Source: Vibrio hippocampi
GTDB lineage: Bacteria > Pseudomonadota > Gammaproteobacteria > Enterobacterales > Vibrionaceae
Assembly: GCF_921292975.1 (NCBI RefSeq)
Contig: NZ_CAKLCM010000003.1
Location: forward strand, 248,001 to 312,000
Reading direction: 5' to 3'
DNA length: 64,000 nt
A program made the position numbers and the translations under genes. The notes beneath the pieces are model-generated. The model saw nothing but the letters and a program-made list of their open reading frames with translations, did not search any database and was not told the DNA's origin. Position 1 is the first letter of the stretch. Each line of letters opens with the position of its first letter. Positions 63,698-64,000 of the stretch are shown here, piece by piece.

Positions 63698-64000
63698 TAC
63701 TTGGAACATCGCGACGGGTGCGCCCTTAGTGCTCTGCTCAGCGTTTGCCGTGGCGCTGATTTTCGAACGCCTGTTTTTTGTTATGCGCAAGCGTGGTTTG
63801 ACGAAGCCAGATAATAAGTTGATCTTTACCGCGCTTCATGAACACAAAATCAAACAAGCGCTGGAAGTGCTGGGTAAATCAAATACCGGTTATCAATTCG
63901 TGGTCGATGAACTCATTCACCACAAAGCGAGCGACAAAGAGGTGCGTGATGAGGCGATTAAGATCATGCTGGTGCGCTATTCGAACCAGTTAAAACGTCG
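63687..64000 (+). CDS. MotA/TolQ/ExbB-family proton channel, N-terminal part (cut by window end)
   Basis: 104 codons visible. MLNDTWNIATGAPLVLCSAF starts a membrane helix followed by the typical basic stretch ERLFFVMRKRGLT and a cytosolic helical domain (IFTALHEHKIKQALEVLGKS). This is the ExbB/TolQ pattern, the proton-driven motor subunit that energises TonB. The start overlaps the transporter stop by 11 bp, so translation is coupled. ExbD and TonB partners would be expected beyond 64000 but cannot be seen. Confidence 0.75.
   Translation, partial: MLNDTWNIATGAPLVLCSAFAVALIFERLFFVMRKRGLTKPDNKLIFTALHEHKIKQALEVLGKSNTGYQFVVDELIHHKASDKEVRDEAIKIMLVRYSNQLKR

Noticed and set aside
1..64000. CRISPR arrays, prophage genes, toxin-antitoxin pairs, restriction systems
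   Set aside because: Looked for repeat-spacer patterns and typical genes; none seen. The tandem arrays have no unique spacers.

Overview
The window looks like chromosomal DNA of a marine Vibrio; the species cannot be fixed by eye. The evidence is the gene set (YccF, a DUF5062-like protein, AhpF, AcpH, ViaA/RavA, NagB, Fur- and NagC-type operators), the moderate GC, and copies of a 'tatacccaagt...' palindromic element scattered between genes.

Layout. 1-700: 3' part of an IS3-family transposase next to the tail of a broken gene. 0.8-5.7 kb: a sugar-use island with a GH3 beta-glucosidase, a XylR-like AraC regulator and a KdgM-family porin. 6.2-7.1 kb: a decayed IS5-family element, repeat DNA and a strong hairpin that abuts a siderophore-interacting flavoprotein lacking its usual 5' end. 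8-10.3 kb: an MFS exporter and a LysR regulator. 10.4-11.9 kb: an alpha/beta hydrolase and a DhaK fragment between two identical 25-bp direct repeats. 12-14 kb: an ABC-F ATPase preceded by a 26-codon leader peptide and a four-segment attenuator. 15-24.7 kb: an eleven-gene minus-strand operon for 2,3-diketo-L-gulonate-type sugar acids (dlgD, TRAP transporter, sgbE, HAD phosphatase, yiaL, lyxK, sgbH, iclR, sgbU) with two matching palindromic operators upstream. 25-26.1 kb: nagB with a NagC-type operator and a candidate small RNA or terminator downstream.

26.4-48 kb is mostly single housekeeping or accessory genes: LysR regulator, Nudix hydrolases, SMP-30 protein, GNAT, MFS, YccF, endonuclease/exonuclease/phosphatase protein, YjdM, AhpF, gamma-glutamylcyclotransferase, a PL7 alginate lyase lipoprotein with a CBM32-like domain, a rhodanese, YitT, AcpH, a DEAD-box helicase, threonine aldolase and a viaA-ravA pair. 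48.1-48.5 kb is a tRNA cluster (Cys, a Gly gene with a disrupted T arm, Leu). 48.9-52.2 kb is an NrtA/NrtB/NrtD-like nitrate ABC transporter behind a sigma-54-type promoter. 52.3-54 kb is a small AT-rich insert (methyltransferase, RDD protein) bracketed by a duplicated terminator region. A dual-sensor diguanylate cyclase and YbjQ follow.

The most interesting locus is 57.2-64 kb. A TonB-dependent receptor diverges from an M16 periplasmic protease, an SbmA/BacA-like inner-membrane transporter and a TolQ/ExbB-like proton channel that runs off the window, with a near-consensus Fur box between the two arms. This has the architecture of an iron-regulated protease-associated protein import system (Fus of Pectobacterium; YddB-PqqL-YddA of E. 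coli), here with an SbmA-type transporter and a linked channel.
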